A stretch of DNA of 46,916 bases, taken from JAFMKE01 sp964655225. GTDB lineage: Bacteria > Bacteroidota > Bacteroidia > Chitinophagales > UBA8649. Numbering within the stretch: position 1 is the first letter of the stretch; every line of letters starts with the position of its first letter. Made by a program: the position numbers and the translations under genes. The notes below the pieces were generated by a model. The model did no database searches, had not been told where the DNA came from, and saw nothing but the letters and a program-made list of their open reading frames with translations. Positions 1-8,610 of the stretch are shown here, in pieces. The stretch lies in NCBI GenBank assembly GCA_964655225.1, contig CAZZMB010000017.1, positions 1 through 46,916 on the forward strand. The letters run 5' to 3'.

Positions 1-318
1 AAACAGGCCTATGCATTCACATATAATAATACCTTTAAATTTCAGCTATCTCAATGGCAAAATTACTGTTCTTATTCAACGGAGGATAGCATCCAAGAAA
101 TGGAAAGTTTTACCTATAAATCTAAATTGTGGTTTTTGCTAAAAACAAATGAGCATACCTTCTTGATAGATGAAATAGGTAATCTTCATCCCGATTTCCC
201 CCTTTCAAGTACCTATGTATCTGTGGTGGACTTAATACCGGGTAAGGAGAAGATTATTTTATATCCCGATGATCAGGGAAATCTAAATGCGATTGAGATT
301 GGATGGACCAATCTATAG
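1..318 (+). CDS. C-terminal end of an unidentified propeller-like protein (5' partial)
   Basis: The frame is open from the first base of the window and ends at TAG 316-318, so only the last 105 residues are present. They contain two blade-like units: a strand ending in FLIDEIGNLHPDFPL, followed by a unit with IILYPDDQGNLNAIEIG. This 'value, label, FPL' pattern is typical of repeated beta-propeller proteins of Bacteroidota, but I cannot name the family from the tail alone. No T9SS C-terminal domain is visible. The 3' end overlaps the convergent ung gene by 65 bases. Confidence 0.6.
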   Translation, partial: KQAYAFTYNNTFKFQLSQWQNYCSYSTEDSIQEMESFTYKSKLWFLLKTNEHTFLIDEIGNLHPDFPLSSTYVSVVDLIPGKEKIILYPDDQGNLNAIEIGWTNL

Positions 319-997
319 TTTCTTTATTATACTTCGTTAAATATGTATTGGCTTTAGAGAAATGCTTACATCCAAAAAAACCGCGATAGGCAGAAAAAGG
401 CGACGGGTGCATAGCCTGTAAAATAAGATGTTTTTGATCATCAATGAGTTTCGCTTTTGAACAAGCATATTTACCCCACAAAAGGAAAACAATATTTTTT
501 TGATGCAACGAGACATCTGTAATAACTGAATCGGTAAAAGCTTCCCATCCCGCTTCTTTGTGTGAGGCAGGTTCATGGGCATTTACGGTTAACAAGGAGT
601 TGAGCAATAATACACCTTGTGATGCCCAGGAAGATAAATCACCATGTTCTGTAGGTAAAGGACCAATATCGCTCTTAATTTCCTTAAATATATTACGGAG
701 TGAAGGTGGAATTTTAACGCCTAGGGGGACCGAAAAACTGAGCCCATTGGCTTGTCCCGGATGATGATACGGATCTTGACCAATGAGTACAAGTTTTAAG
801 GAATTCAATGGGCAGCTAATGAAGGCACTAAATATCTTTTGATTGGGTGGACATGTTATTTTTCCTTGCTTTTCTTGATCTAAAACGAAGTCTAGAATAG
901 CTTGAATGTTTACTTTTTTTGAGATTCTATTCATCGAATCTTTCCAGCTGGAAACGAGCAAAGTATCATTTGATTTTTTAAAATTATTCTTGTTCAT
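254..997 (-). CDS. ung: Uracil-DNA glycosylase, family 1
   Basis: It removes uracil from DNA to start base-excision repair in the cytoplasm. The 247-residue protein has the water-activating motif GQDPYHHPGQA at 73-83, with catalytic Asp75, and the second signature HPSPFSAYRGFFGC at 197-210, with His197. The core order matches E. coli Ung (about 229 residues). The core ends near IDW (228-230). The roughly 17-residue tail after it is encoded inside the convergent neighbour and has no recognised motif. Translation from ATG 997 gives an N-terminus slightly longer than usual; Met22 is the alternative start. The gene is divergent from the histidine kinase at 1163. Confidence 0.96.
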   Translation of the reverse strand: MNKNNFKKSNDTLLVSSWKDSMNRISKKVNIQAILDFVLDQEKQGKITCPPNQKIFSAFISCPLNSLKLVLIGQDPYHHPGQANGLSFSVPLGVKIPPSLRNIFKEIKSDIGPLPTEHGDLSSWASQGVLLLNSLLTVNAHEPASHKEAGWEAFTDSVITDVSLHQKNIVFLLWGKYACSKAKLIDDQKHLILQAMHPSPFSAYRGFFGCKHFSKANTYLTKYNKETIDWSIQSQSHLDFPDHRDIK

Positions 998-1162
998 TTT
1001 TCAGAATATAAAAAAGAATTATAAGATGAATATAAAAAAATATGCCTTGAAAAAGAGTTCCTTTTTAAAACTACGTTTTTTATCTTATTTTCAAAATAAA
1101 TTTATTATCAAGATCTACTTTTTTAGCTGTATATTTACTTTGATAAGGTATAATCAAAAGAA

Positions 1163-3421
1163 ATGCATCAAAACTCTAGCTATAATTCTAAGCTTAATCA
1201 AATATTTCACAGCAGTTCTTTGCCAATGGGGCTGAGTTCTTTAGATTTTACTCTAGTAGATCTGAATAATCAAGCAATCAAACTTTTAGGGCAGAATAAA
1301 GAAGATTTATTGGGAAAGTCTTTTCTTGAATTTTCTAGGCTAGGAGATTTGAGCTACGATTATAAAAATTTAGAAAAACTTGTTAATCATAAAATTGATA
1401 GTTATACGATTAAGCGCACTTTTAAAAATAAAGAAGGTCAGGGCATTTTTGGAGCTATTAATACCTCTCTAGTAGAGATAGATAAGCAAACATATATTTT
1501 AGGTATTTTCATTTCAGCGGAGTCCAATGATTTAGTTCCGTTAAGTGATTCAAGTAATTACGAGACCCTGAGTCAAATCTTGTCAATAAATCCAGATATA
1601 CATTACATCCTAGATGTTCAAAAGAAAGAATACGTTTATCAGAATATGGATATACTTCAATCTTATGGTTACGATTTAAAAGATCTAGGTGATAAAAATG
1701 TAGTTGAGTTTTTAATTAGTAAAATTGACCCAGAAAGTTTTGATCAGTTGAATGAAGCAAGTATTGCCTTTAGGAATTCTCAAGGTTTAGGTAAGTTTGT
1801 GGAGGTAGAATATCGATTCCAATCCAAGAATAAAGGTTGGAGATGGTTACGCGCAAAATCTGTTCCCCTTCATCAAAATACCAATAATGGTATAAATTTT
1901 TCTTACGGTACGATCCAAGATATAACTGCTAAAAAGGAAATCGAAGAAAGACTTAAATCTCAGGAGAACTTTATTACCGATGTTACTCAGTTGTTACCAA
2001 ATGCTATCACTGTTTTCGATGCACAAACATTGAAGATCATCTTCCATAATTTACAGGATAAATCATTTTTAGCTTATGATTCTGAAGATTGGATTAAAAA
2101 TTCAAAGGCTCAAAAAAAATCCGGATGGATAAAATATCTCAAAGATTCAAGCAATCAATTGAAACAACTTTCAGGTAAAGATGAATTCATAACGGAGGCT
2201 ATTCTGAAAGATAAAGATGGTGAGGAAGTCTGGATGCTGCTTCGTTCAAAAATATTTAAAAAAAATAATGAAGGTGAAGCTGATCAAATTCTTATTGTTG
2301 CATCAGATATTACTCAATATAAACTAGCCTTAGATCGCATAGATAAATCCAAACAGACAATAAGTGCTATTCTCGAGGCTATTCCGGATTTATTAATGGT
2401 AATAGATGACGAAGGTTTTTATAGGCAAGTTTTTGAAGGGGTAAATTTTAAAGTAAGTGGTGACGAATCAATAGTTGGAAAAAGTATTTTTGAACGTTTA
2501 AGTCCAGAAAATGCTAAAAACCTCCTAAAGCTAATTAAAGAATGTATTCGAACCGGAGATTTAAAACCCTACGACTTTCGACACGATTTTAAAGATGGTT
2601 CCAGTGCATATTATTCAGCATTTATTTCTAAGCTTAACGAACGCGAAGTAAATGTTCTTGCTCGGGATGTTACAGATCCTCAGAAATTAAAGTTGGCTTT
2701 AGATGAAAAGGTCAAACAACTATCTGTTCAAAATGAGCAAATGCAAGATTTTATTGCAAAAAATTCAGAGCTTGAAAGATTCGCATACATTCTTTCGCAT
2801 GATTTAAAGGAACCTTTAAGAAGTATAAATGCAATTTCAGAATTGATTAAGATTGAATTGGAAGGACAGCAAAATAGCTCTCTTGATCAATTGTTAGCTC
2901 AATTGACTAGTCATAATATCCGCATGCAGAGCTTGGTTCAGGGAGTTTTAGATTATTCTAAGGTAGATAGTAATTTGCAAAACCAAACGATAGATTTAAA
3001 TGATATTATACAATCAACTATAGCGGATTTACAAGTTTTGATTGATGAAAAAAATGTGAAAATTAAATTAGGCGATTTACACTCAATCAATGGAGATGCC
3101 TCGCAAATAAGACAACTTTTTCAGAATTTGATATCTAATGCAATTAAGTTTAATGATTCAAATGTTGCCTTAATTGAGGTGGGGTCTACTAAAATAGATG
3201 ATCGTTTAATCTATTATATTAAGGATAATGGCATTGGTGTTCCTGATGAGTTTAAAGAAAGTATTTTTAATATGTTTAAGCGAGTACATCGCTATCAGGA
3301 TTTTCCTGGTCAAGGTCTAGGTTTAACGATATGCAAGAAAATAATTGATAAGCATAAGGGAGAGATTTGGATTGAAAATAATGAATTCGGAGGAGCTACT
3401 TTCTCATTTACTTTGGCTTAG
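1163..3421 (+). CDS. Multi-PAS sensor histidine kinase, soluble, orphan
   Basis: It is a 752-residue kinase with no signal peptide or obvious membrane segment, so probably cytoplasmic. Four PAS-like units can be traced at about 22-120, 133-260 (with a PAC-like end at GTIQDITAKKEIEERL), 272-390 and 400-505. A coiled linker (about 508-540) follows, then HisKA with the H-box LSHDLKEPL, where His546 is the phosphoacceptor. The HATPase_c domain has an N-box (NLISNAIKFN, 655-664), DNGIGV at 688 and GQGLGL at 716. This C-terminus resembles the phytochrome-like kinases common in Bacteroidota. No response regulator is adjacent, so its partner is unknown. The 165-base gap upstream holds TACTTTG near 1138-1144, a one-base-short relative of the -7 consensus. 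Confidence 0.93.
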   Translation: MHQNSSYNSKLNQIFHSSSLPMGLSSLDFTLVDLNNQAIKLLGQNKEDLLGKSFLEFSRLGDLSYDYKNLEKLVNHKIDSYTIKRTFKNKEGQGIFGAINTSLVEIDKQTYILGIFISAESNDLVPLSDSSNYETLSQILSINPDIHYILDVQKKEYVYQNMDILQSYGYDLKDLGDKNVVEFLISKIDPESFDQLNEASIAFRNSQGLGKFVEVEYRFQSKNKGWRWLRAKSVPLHQNTNNGINFSYGTIQDITAKKEIEERLKSQENFITDVTQLLPNAITVFDAQTLKIIFHNLQDKSFLAYDSEDWIKNSKAQKKSGWIKYLKDSSNQLKQLSGKDEFITEAILKDKDGEEVWMLLRSKIFKKNNEGEADQILIVASDITQYKLALDRIDKSKQTISAILEAIPDLLMVIDDEGFYRQVFEGVNFKVSGDESIVGKSIFERLSPENAKNLLKLIKECIRTGDLKPYDFRHDFKDGSSAYYSAFISKLNEREVNVLARDVTDPQKLKLALDEKVKQLSVQNEQMQDFIAKNSELERFAYILSHDLKEPLRSINAISELIKIELEGQQNSSLDQLLAQLTSHNIRMQSLVQGVLDYSKVDSNLQNQTIDLNDIIQSTIADLQVLIDEKNVKIKLGDLHSINGDASQIRQLFQNLISNAIKFNDSNVALIEVGSTKIDDRLIYYIKDNGIGVPDEFKESIFNMFKRVHRYQDFPGQGLGLTICKKIIDKHKGEIWIENNEFGGATFSFTLA

Positions 3422-3438
3422 TTTACCGCTAAATGTTT

Positions 3439-5061
3439 TTACCTAGCTAATGCCTCTTGTATTAGGCCTTTGTATTTTTCTAAATCTGGGGTGTATCCGA
3501 TGGGGTCCATTAAAACTTCAGAACCGTCGGGACTTAAAATGACGTATAACGGTTGAGAAACGAAGGTGAAGTTTATCGCTTGAAAATAAGACCATTTATT
3601 TCCTTCTGTTCTCAGTTTCTTTTCATATCCACCATTTTTTATGGTCAATAATTGTTCTGCTGGTAATGGAGTTTTATCATCTACATACATTGAAACCAAT
3701 ACGACGTCATTGGCTAGAATACTTAATATTTCTGGATCAATCCAAACATTCTCTTCCATTTTCCTGCAATTTACGCAGGCATAGCCCGTAAAATCTAAGA
3801 ACAAGGGCTTGTTGATTTGTTCTGCATAGCACTTTGCTTCAAAAAAGTCATGAAAGCACGGTAAGTCATGCGGACACTCGTTTGAAAAATTATAAGTTGC
3901 TAAATCTTCTTCACTTACGTTGTTGGTCGTGGTAGAGGAGTGAGCAAAAATAGAATATTGCATTGGGGGCGGGAATCCTGCAATTACGTTGCGCACCATA
4001 GGGATGTCTTTTCCTAACAAACTTGGAATCAATACAGCACCTATAAGTGCGAAGAGAATTCCAAAAGCAATACGTCCTTTTCCTATTTTTTCTTTAAGTC
4101 CCTTCTTGAATGAATACCAACCAAAAAGGTAAGCTGCGGTTAGGAAAGCAATAACGATCCAAACGGTAAAAAATATTTCTCGTTTAATCAAAACTGTACT
4201 AGGATCAACAAGGTCTGCATTGGATAAGAACTTAAGCGCAAGCGCTAATTCTAAAAAGCCTAGAATTACTTTTACAGTGTTTAACCAGCCACCTGACTTT
4301 GGCAATGAACTCATAATTCCAGGGAATAAGGCAAACAAAGCAAAAGGTAAGCCTAAGGCTACCCCGAAACCTGCCATCCCAGCTGTTAAATACCATGATC
4401 CTTGGGTAAGTGTCCCTGCCAGTAAAGATCCCACTAAAGGACCTGTGCACGAGAAAGAAACGATTACGAGAGTCAATGCCATAAAGAATACCCCAATTAT
4501 TCCTCCAGCACTTTCAGCACTGCTTACCTTATTTGCTAATCCACTAGGTAATTGAATTTCGTAAAAGCCAAAAAAGGAGAATGCAAAGACAACAAAAATG
4601 ATAAAAAATGAAAGATTAAGCCAAACATTAGTCGCTATTTCACTTAGAATATCAGGTGCCAAATTCAATAAATGAAAAGGTGCACTTACTAAAGTGTATA
4701 TCAAGAATATAAAAAAGCCATAAAGGATAGCATGAAACATTCCCTGCTTTTTATCTCCAGAACCTTTGGTAAAGTAACTTACAGTTAGGGGGATCATAGG
4801 GAATACACATGGAGTCAGCAGGGCAATTAAACCACCACCAACACCTAGCAAGAAAACCATCCAGATGCTATCTTTACCGCCAGTATTTTCCTCTCCAGAT
4901 GTCTCAATATCCAAAACTAGAGCTTCTAGAAAAATACCTTTATCGAAGTGCCCATCAGCTTCATAATAAGGATGACAATCGTAATTTATATCATGCGCAG
5001 CTTCAACCGGAGGGATGAAAGCTAAGAGCATGAAAGCTAGGATAAATATAAATTGCTTCAT
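3439..5061 (-). CDS. dsbD: DsbD-type thiol:disulfide interchange protein (transmembrane beta plus thioredoxin-like gamma domains)
   Basis: It carries electrons from cytoplasmic thioredoxin across the inner membrane to periplasmic thiol proteins. From the chosen start (ATG 5061) it has 540 residues: a signal peptide, a short periplasmic stretch, about eight membrane segments containing the Cys pair of the beta domain (TPCVFPMIP with Cys85; SCTGPL with Cys205), and a C-terminal thioredoxin-like domain with CVNC at 429-432. The N-terminal alpha domain of E. coli DsbD is absent. Two separate upstream genes encode alpha-like proteins instead. I prefer Met at 5061 because the upstream ATG at 5082 overlaps the previous gene and spoils the signal peptide. 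The intermediate start leaves a 10-base gap, like the 8-base gap before the preceding gene. Confidence 0.92.
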   Translation of the reverse strand: MKQFIFILAFMLLAFIPPVEAAHDINYDCHPYYEADGHFDKGIFLEALVLDIETSGEENTGGKDSIWMVFLLGVGGGLIALLTPCVFPMIPLTVSYFTKGSGDKKQGMFHAILYGFFIFLIYTLVSAPFHLLNLAPDILSEIATNVWLNLSFFIIFVVFAFSFFGFYEIQLPSGLANKVSSAESAGGIIGVFFMALTLVIVSFSCTGPLVGSLLAGTLTQGSWYLTAGMAGFGVALGLPFALFALFPGIMSSLPKSGGWLNTVKVILGFLELALALKFLSNADLVDPSTVLIKREIFFTVWIVIAFLTAAYLFGWYSFKKGLKEKIGKGRIAFGILFALIGAVLIPSLLGKDIPMVRNVIAGFPPPMQYSIFAHSSTTTNNVSEEDLATYNFSNECPHDLPCFHDFFEAKCYAEQINKPLFLDFTGYACVNCRKMEENVWIDPEILSILANDVVLVSMYVDDKTPLPAEQLLTIKNGGYEKKLRTEGNKWSYFQAINFTFVSQPLYVILSPDGSEVLMDPIGYTPDLEKYKGLIQEALAR

Positions 5062-5071
5062 GGAGTGGCTT

Positions 5072-5590
5072 TTAATTGGCATTTACAGTAAACTCAATTG
5101 GATCAGGAAACAAGCATTGCATTGAATCACATGTCATGAACTCTAAATACCCAGTTATTGTTGCAGCTCCATTAATATTGAAAACCTGACTAAAACTAGC
5201 GGCATGACCAAACTTTTTGATGTTCATATCAAACATCTCATCATATCCATCTTTTGTTTCTTCACCATTTTCCTCAATATCGCTCAAGGCACCAAGCGAT
5301 TCATTCTCATCAAAATAAATGCTTGTCGGGATAGGTCCATCTTCATCTACAGAAGAGGAATAAACATACCATCCGTCTTCAATGGTTGCATTAAATGTAA
5401 TCTTATATTGGTTTTCTTCTAATTGCTCTGCGGTGTAGGCCCATTTTACGGGTTCAAGTATTTGAATAATCGGTTCTTTTTCCAAAATCTCTGTGCTTTC
5501 ATCAACTTCTGCTTCTTTAGTAGACGCTGATTGGCATGAAAATAACAATATTGTACTGAGTGTAAGTAAGGATAATAAATAAGTTTTCAT
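5072..5590 (-). CDS. DsbD alpha-domain-like lipoprotein (periplasmic reductase partner)
   Basis: This 172-residue protein has a lipoprotein signal (lipobox LFSC, Cys19). A roughly 120-residue domain follows with the DsbD N-terminal features: GWYVYSSSVDEDGPIPTS in the first half and the Cys pair CDSMQC (Cys154 and Cys159) near the end. In E. coli DsbD the matching pair receives electrons from the beta domain and passes them to client proteins. Here the domain is free-standing and membrane-anchored by lipid. It lies 10 bases upstream of dsbD and 8 bases downstream of a paralogue, so the three are almost certainly co-transcribed. The role follows from domain similarity; the clients are unknown. 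Confidence 0.8.
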   Translation of the reverse strand: MKTYLLSLLTLSTILLFSCQSASTKEAEVDESTEILEKEPIIQILEPVKWAYTAEQLEENQYKITFNATIEDGWYVYSSSVDEDGPIPTSIYFDENESLGALSDIEENGEETKDGYDEMFDMNIKKFGHAASFSQVFNINGAATITGYLEFMTCDSMQCLFPDPIEFTVNAN

Positions 5591-5598
5591 AAAGTGAT

Positions 5599-6081
5599 TT
5601 ATTTTAAATTAAGTGTTAATTCAACTGTTTTAGGTGCTAGGCATTGGGTATCATCACAACACATGAACTCCACGCTTGCCTGAATCGTTCCGTTGGTCAT
5701 TGCTTCGTCTAAGGGGTAGGTATAGCGAACATCATTTTTATATTTAGTCAACTCCATTAAAAACATTTCATCCATACTTACGAGCTTATTTGTGCTAAGT
5801 TCTTTGGGGTTTATAGATTCAAATTTTTTTCCATCATAAGAAAGTTTGAAACTGGTGGGGATAGGTCCACCTTCGTCTATTTCTTGACTATACAAATACC
5901 AGCCTTCCTCAATAGAAGCAGTAAATTCAAGCTGATTAACATCACCCATTTTAGTACAATCTACTTGCCAAGAAATGGGGTTTAAATCCTGAGCAACCCC
6001 AATTTTTGTAACAAAAAGGATAACGGCTAAGAGCATTAATTTCAGCAGCTTAGAATTGCTTGGAAAGGTGTCAGTTTTCAT
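5599..6081 (-). CDS. DsbD alpha-domain-like periplasmic protein, paralogue
   Basis: It is a 160-residue secreted protein with an N-terminal signal peptide cleaved near VAQD. It shares the layout of the next gene: GWYLYSQEIDEGGPIPTSF, then MDEMFLMEL, then the C-terminal EFMCCDDTQC with Cys141, Cys142 and Cys147. Unlike its neighbour it has no lipobox, so it should be soluble in the periplasm, and it carries an extra cysteine next to the redox pair. Its start ATG overlaps the stop of the upstream membrane-protein gene by four bases, which points to translational coupling. It is probably a second electron acceptor for the DsbD encoded downstream. Confidence 0.78.
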   Translation of the reverse strand: MKTDTFPSNSKLLKLMLLAVILFVTKIGVAQDLNPISWQVDCTKMGDVNQLEFTASIEEGWYLYSQEIDEGGPIPTSFKLSYDGKKFESINPKELSTNKLVSMDEMFLMELTKYKNDVRYTYPLDEAMTNGTIQASVEFMCCDDTQCLAPKTVELTLNLK

Positions 6082-7076
6082 TTGGATATGATTTCGTTAA
6101 CAAAGTTAAACAATATGGCCAAAAGTAAAATAATATGTGCTAATTCTGAATGCTTACTTCGTTTAAAGTTATTAAGAATCAAGATAATGAAAAATGAAGC
6201 AGGGAATAATGTCATTGGAAATGAATAGATTAATGCATTTAAGGATAGGGTAAACCCTAAACCTACAAAGATGCTTAGCGACAATAAAGAGTTAATAAAC
6301 AAGCGTGAATTTTTAGATGTTTGGTTTGAAAGTGACCACGCGTTTAAGAGCCCAAGAGCGACATATACTAATAAAATCGATAGTGAAGCCCATTGTGTAT
6401 TGTTGAGAATATGCCTATCAAGTTCATGAATATGAAATATATTGAAATTAAAGAGCGACTCAGTTACTCCAAGCATATATAAAATGTAGACTTTATACCA
6501 AATTACAGGAATACTAAATGATAGCAATAGAATACTCACTCTTTTTAAACTGATTACATTGTATTGAAAAAGTAAGAAAATAAGGAAGGGAATAATCATA
6601 ATGCTAGGGTGCCAGAATAGAAAAGCGATTCCCAGCAGTGTACTAACATTAAAAAGAAAATTATTTTTTTGAAAATCAACTAGCTTATAAAATCTATATA
6701 AGACAAACAATAATAGACTCGTGGCAATCAATACAGGGGACAAAGAGCTCCATTCTGGAAATAAATGTATTAACCACGCATAAATCCAAGTGACTTGCAT
6801 GTTGTACTTTTCCAGTTTCTTACTCTTAGCCATAATTCGATAAACTAAAACGAGTTGAAAAGTGATAAGAATCATTGAAAAAGCAAAACCAGTAATTGTA
6901 TTACTAAAGAATTGATCACCGAGTATGTTGTATAACTTAAGTGCTAATGGGCCACTTGTTCTCCATACGCTTGTATCTATAGCTGTTTCCATAGAGAAGA
7001 CATGCAGTATGCTTGTTGCCAATCCAATGAGAATTACTCCAAGATTAAAATGCTTTTTTGACAAAATAGCTAACAT
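6078..7076 (-). CDS. Multipass inner-membrane protein, possibly DUF6427-like
   Basis: It has 332 residues and about nine hydrophobic segments separated by short polar loops, with no soluble domain. The topology resembles the small Bacteroidota membrane proteins annotated DUF6427, or the membrane half of a GT-C glycosyltransferase. I see no acidic motif in the first loop that would support a glycosyltransferase. The family name is a tentative recollection. It sits 2 bases after the secreted-protein gene at 7079 and overlaps the DsbD-alpha gene at 6081 by 4 bases, so it belongs to the same transcript as the redox genes. Function unknown. Confidence 0.6.
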   Translation of the reverse strand: MLAILSKKHFNLGVILIGLATSILHVFSMETAIDTSVWRTSGPLALKLYNILGDQFFSNTITGFAFSMILITFQLVLVYRIMAKSKKLEKYNMQVTWIYAWLIHLFPEWSSLSPVLIATSLLLFVLYRFYKLVDFQKNNFLFNVSTLLGIAFLFWHPSIMIIPFLIFLLFQYNVISLKRVSILLLSFSIPVIWYKVYILYMLGVTESLFNFNIFHIHELDRHILNNTQWASLSILLVYVALGLLNAWSLSNQTSKNSRLFINSLLSLSIFVGLGFTLSLNALIYSFPMTLFPASFFIILILNNFKRSKHSELAHIILLLAILFNFVNEIISK

Positions 7077-7078
7077 AC

Positions 7079-8545
7079 CTAAAATGTCATTTTTATTAAC
7101 TGCATTTTGTTTCTATTGTAGCTAGGGATTAGCAGTTCATTTGGAGCAGTTTGTTTACTCATTTTCATAATAGGAAACACATTTTTATTGCCAATATTTA
7201 AGATCGACTTTGATTCTGTCTCCAATTCATCTATTAAGGGGGCGGCACTTAGATGCGTGTATCTATCGATCTCATCTAAGAACATCATTTGAAGTTGATT
7301 TTGACTGTTAAAAACGTAAAATGAAGAGAAGCTTCCTCCATCATTTCGTGAAATTTGCTTTTTTCTGACAATTTCCTGCTGTATGCAACGTCCCGCGCTA
7401 TCCAAATGATAAACCACAATATCGTTAAAATTATAAACAGTAGAATAATTATAATTAGCTACACCTCCAAGAGAAAAATAGCTATCACTTACATTAGATT
7501 CTTCTGTTTTAAAATACGACTCGGTAAATACAAGGGCTCCACCGTCTATTTGCGGGATTAAGCTATGAATATAGAATGTAAACAATTGTGGGGGGGTGCG
7601 CGCGCTATTTTTGCTAGTTAACTTAAGATAAAACTCATCTGTAAAAGGCACAATTTCGGTATATTGGGTCTGGAAATTGTCAAGGTCAAGTTTTGTAGTA
7701 AAGAATTCACTAGCGCCATTCTTGTCTCTTTTGTTTTCACTTCTCGCACTGAAAAATCCTGAAATGAAGAGGGCGTGGTTAAGGTTATCTACTTGAAATT
7801 CTAATTTTTTAAATACATTTTTTACCGGGGTAAATTGGAATTTACTTAATGTGCCATCCCTTTTAACATAATTGAAATAGTAGACCGCAGGATCTTCCCC
7901 GCCATCTTGCTTGGAGATAAACAGGTAGCTTCCATCATTAAGAACAATAACTTTCACAAAATCATAATCCAACAAACTAGGCTCTTTAATCAGTTTTTCT
8001 GATATCAGTTGCATATTGATATCGTAAACTCTCGTGTAGAAATAGTTTACTTCACCTTGTGAAAAGATGGGCGCATAAATGAGTATCTTACTTTCGTTAA
8101 GCGATAATTTGGTTCGTAAATTGGCTTGCAATAAATCCTTTCGTTCCAAAATAGAATCTAAAATAACCGGCTTTTGAGATATGGAAATGCGTTCGTCTAG
8201 TTTGGAAGCAATCAAATAATTGTTGGTCTTATCGTTCTTTACCCGAATAATCCAGCCTGAATTTGCCTGCAGCCAGATGGTCTCAATAAACTCATTTTTA
8301 TTCAAGAGGATTTGTCTGCTCATTTGATTTTTCAGGCCGGTGTTGTATACATCAAGAATATGGGTGTTGTTGCCATACCTTTCCACTACAAACTTGTCAC
8401 CTACTTTACCAAGAACTTTAAAATTAGATACTTTACTATTCAGCTTTACCCCATTAGATACTTGTGATTTTTGGGCATTTAGACCGCCATATAAAACGAG
8501 AATAATTAGACTTAATGTGATATGATAAGCTGGTTTACCTGACAT
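7079..8545 (-). CDS. Secreted protein of unknown function, first gene of the DsbD operon
   Basis: It has 488 residues with a hydrophobic N-terminal signal ending near GLNAQ. The mature part is beta-rich, with short strands ending in aromatic and Asp/Asn-rich turns (for example YLFISKQDGGEDPAVYYFNY), reminiscent of a propeller, but the repeats are too divergent for me to define blades. It contains no cysteine and no recognisable T9SS sorting domain; the last residues are LIPSYNRNKMQLIKMTF. It leads a tight cluster (2-base gap to the next gene). The 65-base gap upstream to the Opp permease shows no clear terminator. Confidence 0.6.
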   Translation of the reverse strand: MSGKPAYHITLSLIILVLYGGLNAQKSQVSNGVKLNSKVSNFKVLGKVGDKFVVERYGNNTHILDVYNTGLKNQMSRQILLNKNEFIETIWLQANSGWIIRVKNDKTNNYLIASKLDERISISQKPVILDSILERKDLLQANLRTKLSLNESKILIYAPIFSQGEVNYFYTRVYDINMQLISEKLIKEPSLLDYDFVKVIVLNDGSYLFISKQDGGEDPAVYYFNYVKRDGTLSKFQFTPVKNVFKKLEFQVDNLNHALFISGFFSARSENKRDKNGASEFFTTKLDLDNFQTQYTEIVPFTDEFYLKLTSKNSARTPPQLFTFYIHSLIPQIDGGALVFTESYFKTEESNVSDSYFSLGGVANYNYSTVYNFNDIVVYHLDSAGRCIQQEIVRKKQISRNDGGSFSSFYVFNSQNQLQMMFLDEIDRYTHLSAAPLIDELETESKSILNIGNKNVFPIMKMSKQTAPNELLIPSYNRNKMQLIKMTF

Positions 8546-8610
8546 ACAAATTATTAGCTTAAAGAATACTTACGTTTTTAACGCTTGCTTAGCAAATTTG
8601 TTTTAGTAGT

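Noticed and set aside
558..764. Open frame opposite ung, and similar frames opposite other genes
   Set aside because: They are antisense shadows of well-supported genes without homology, signals or upstream elements.
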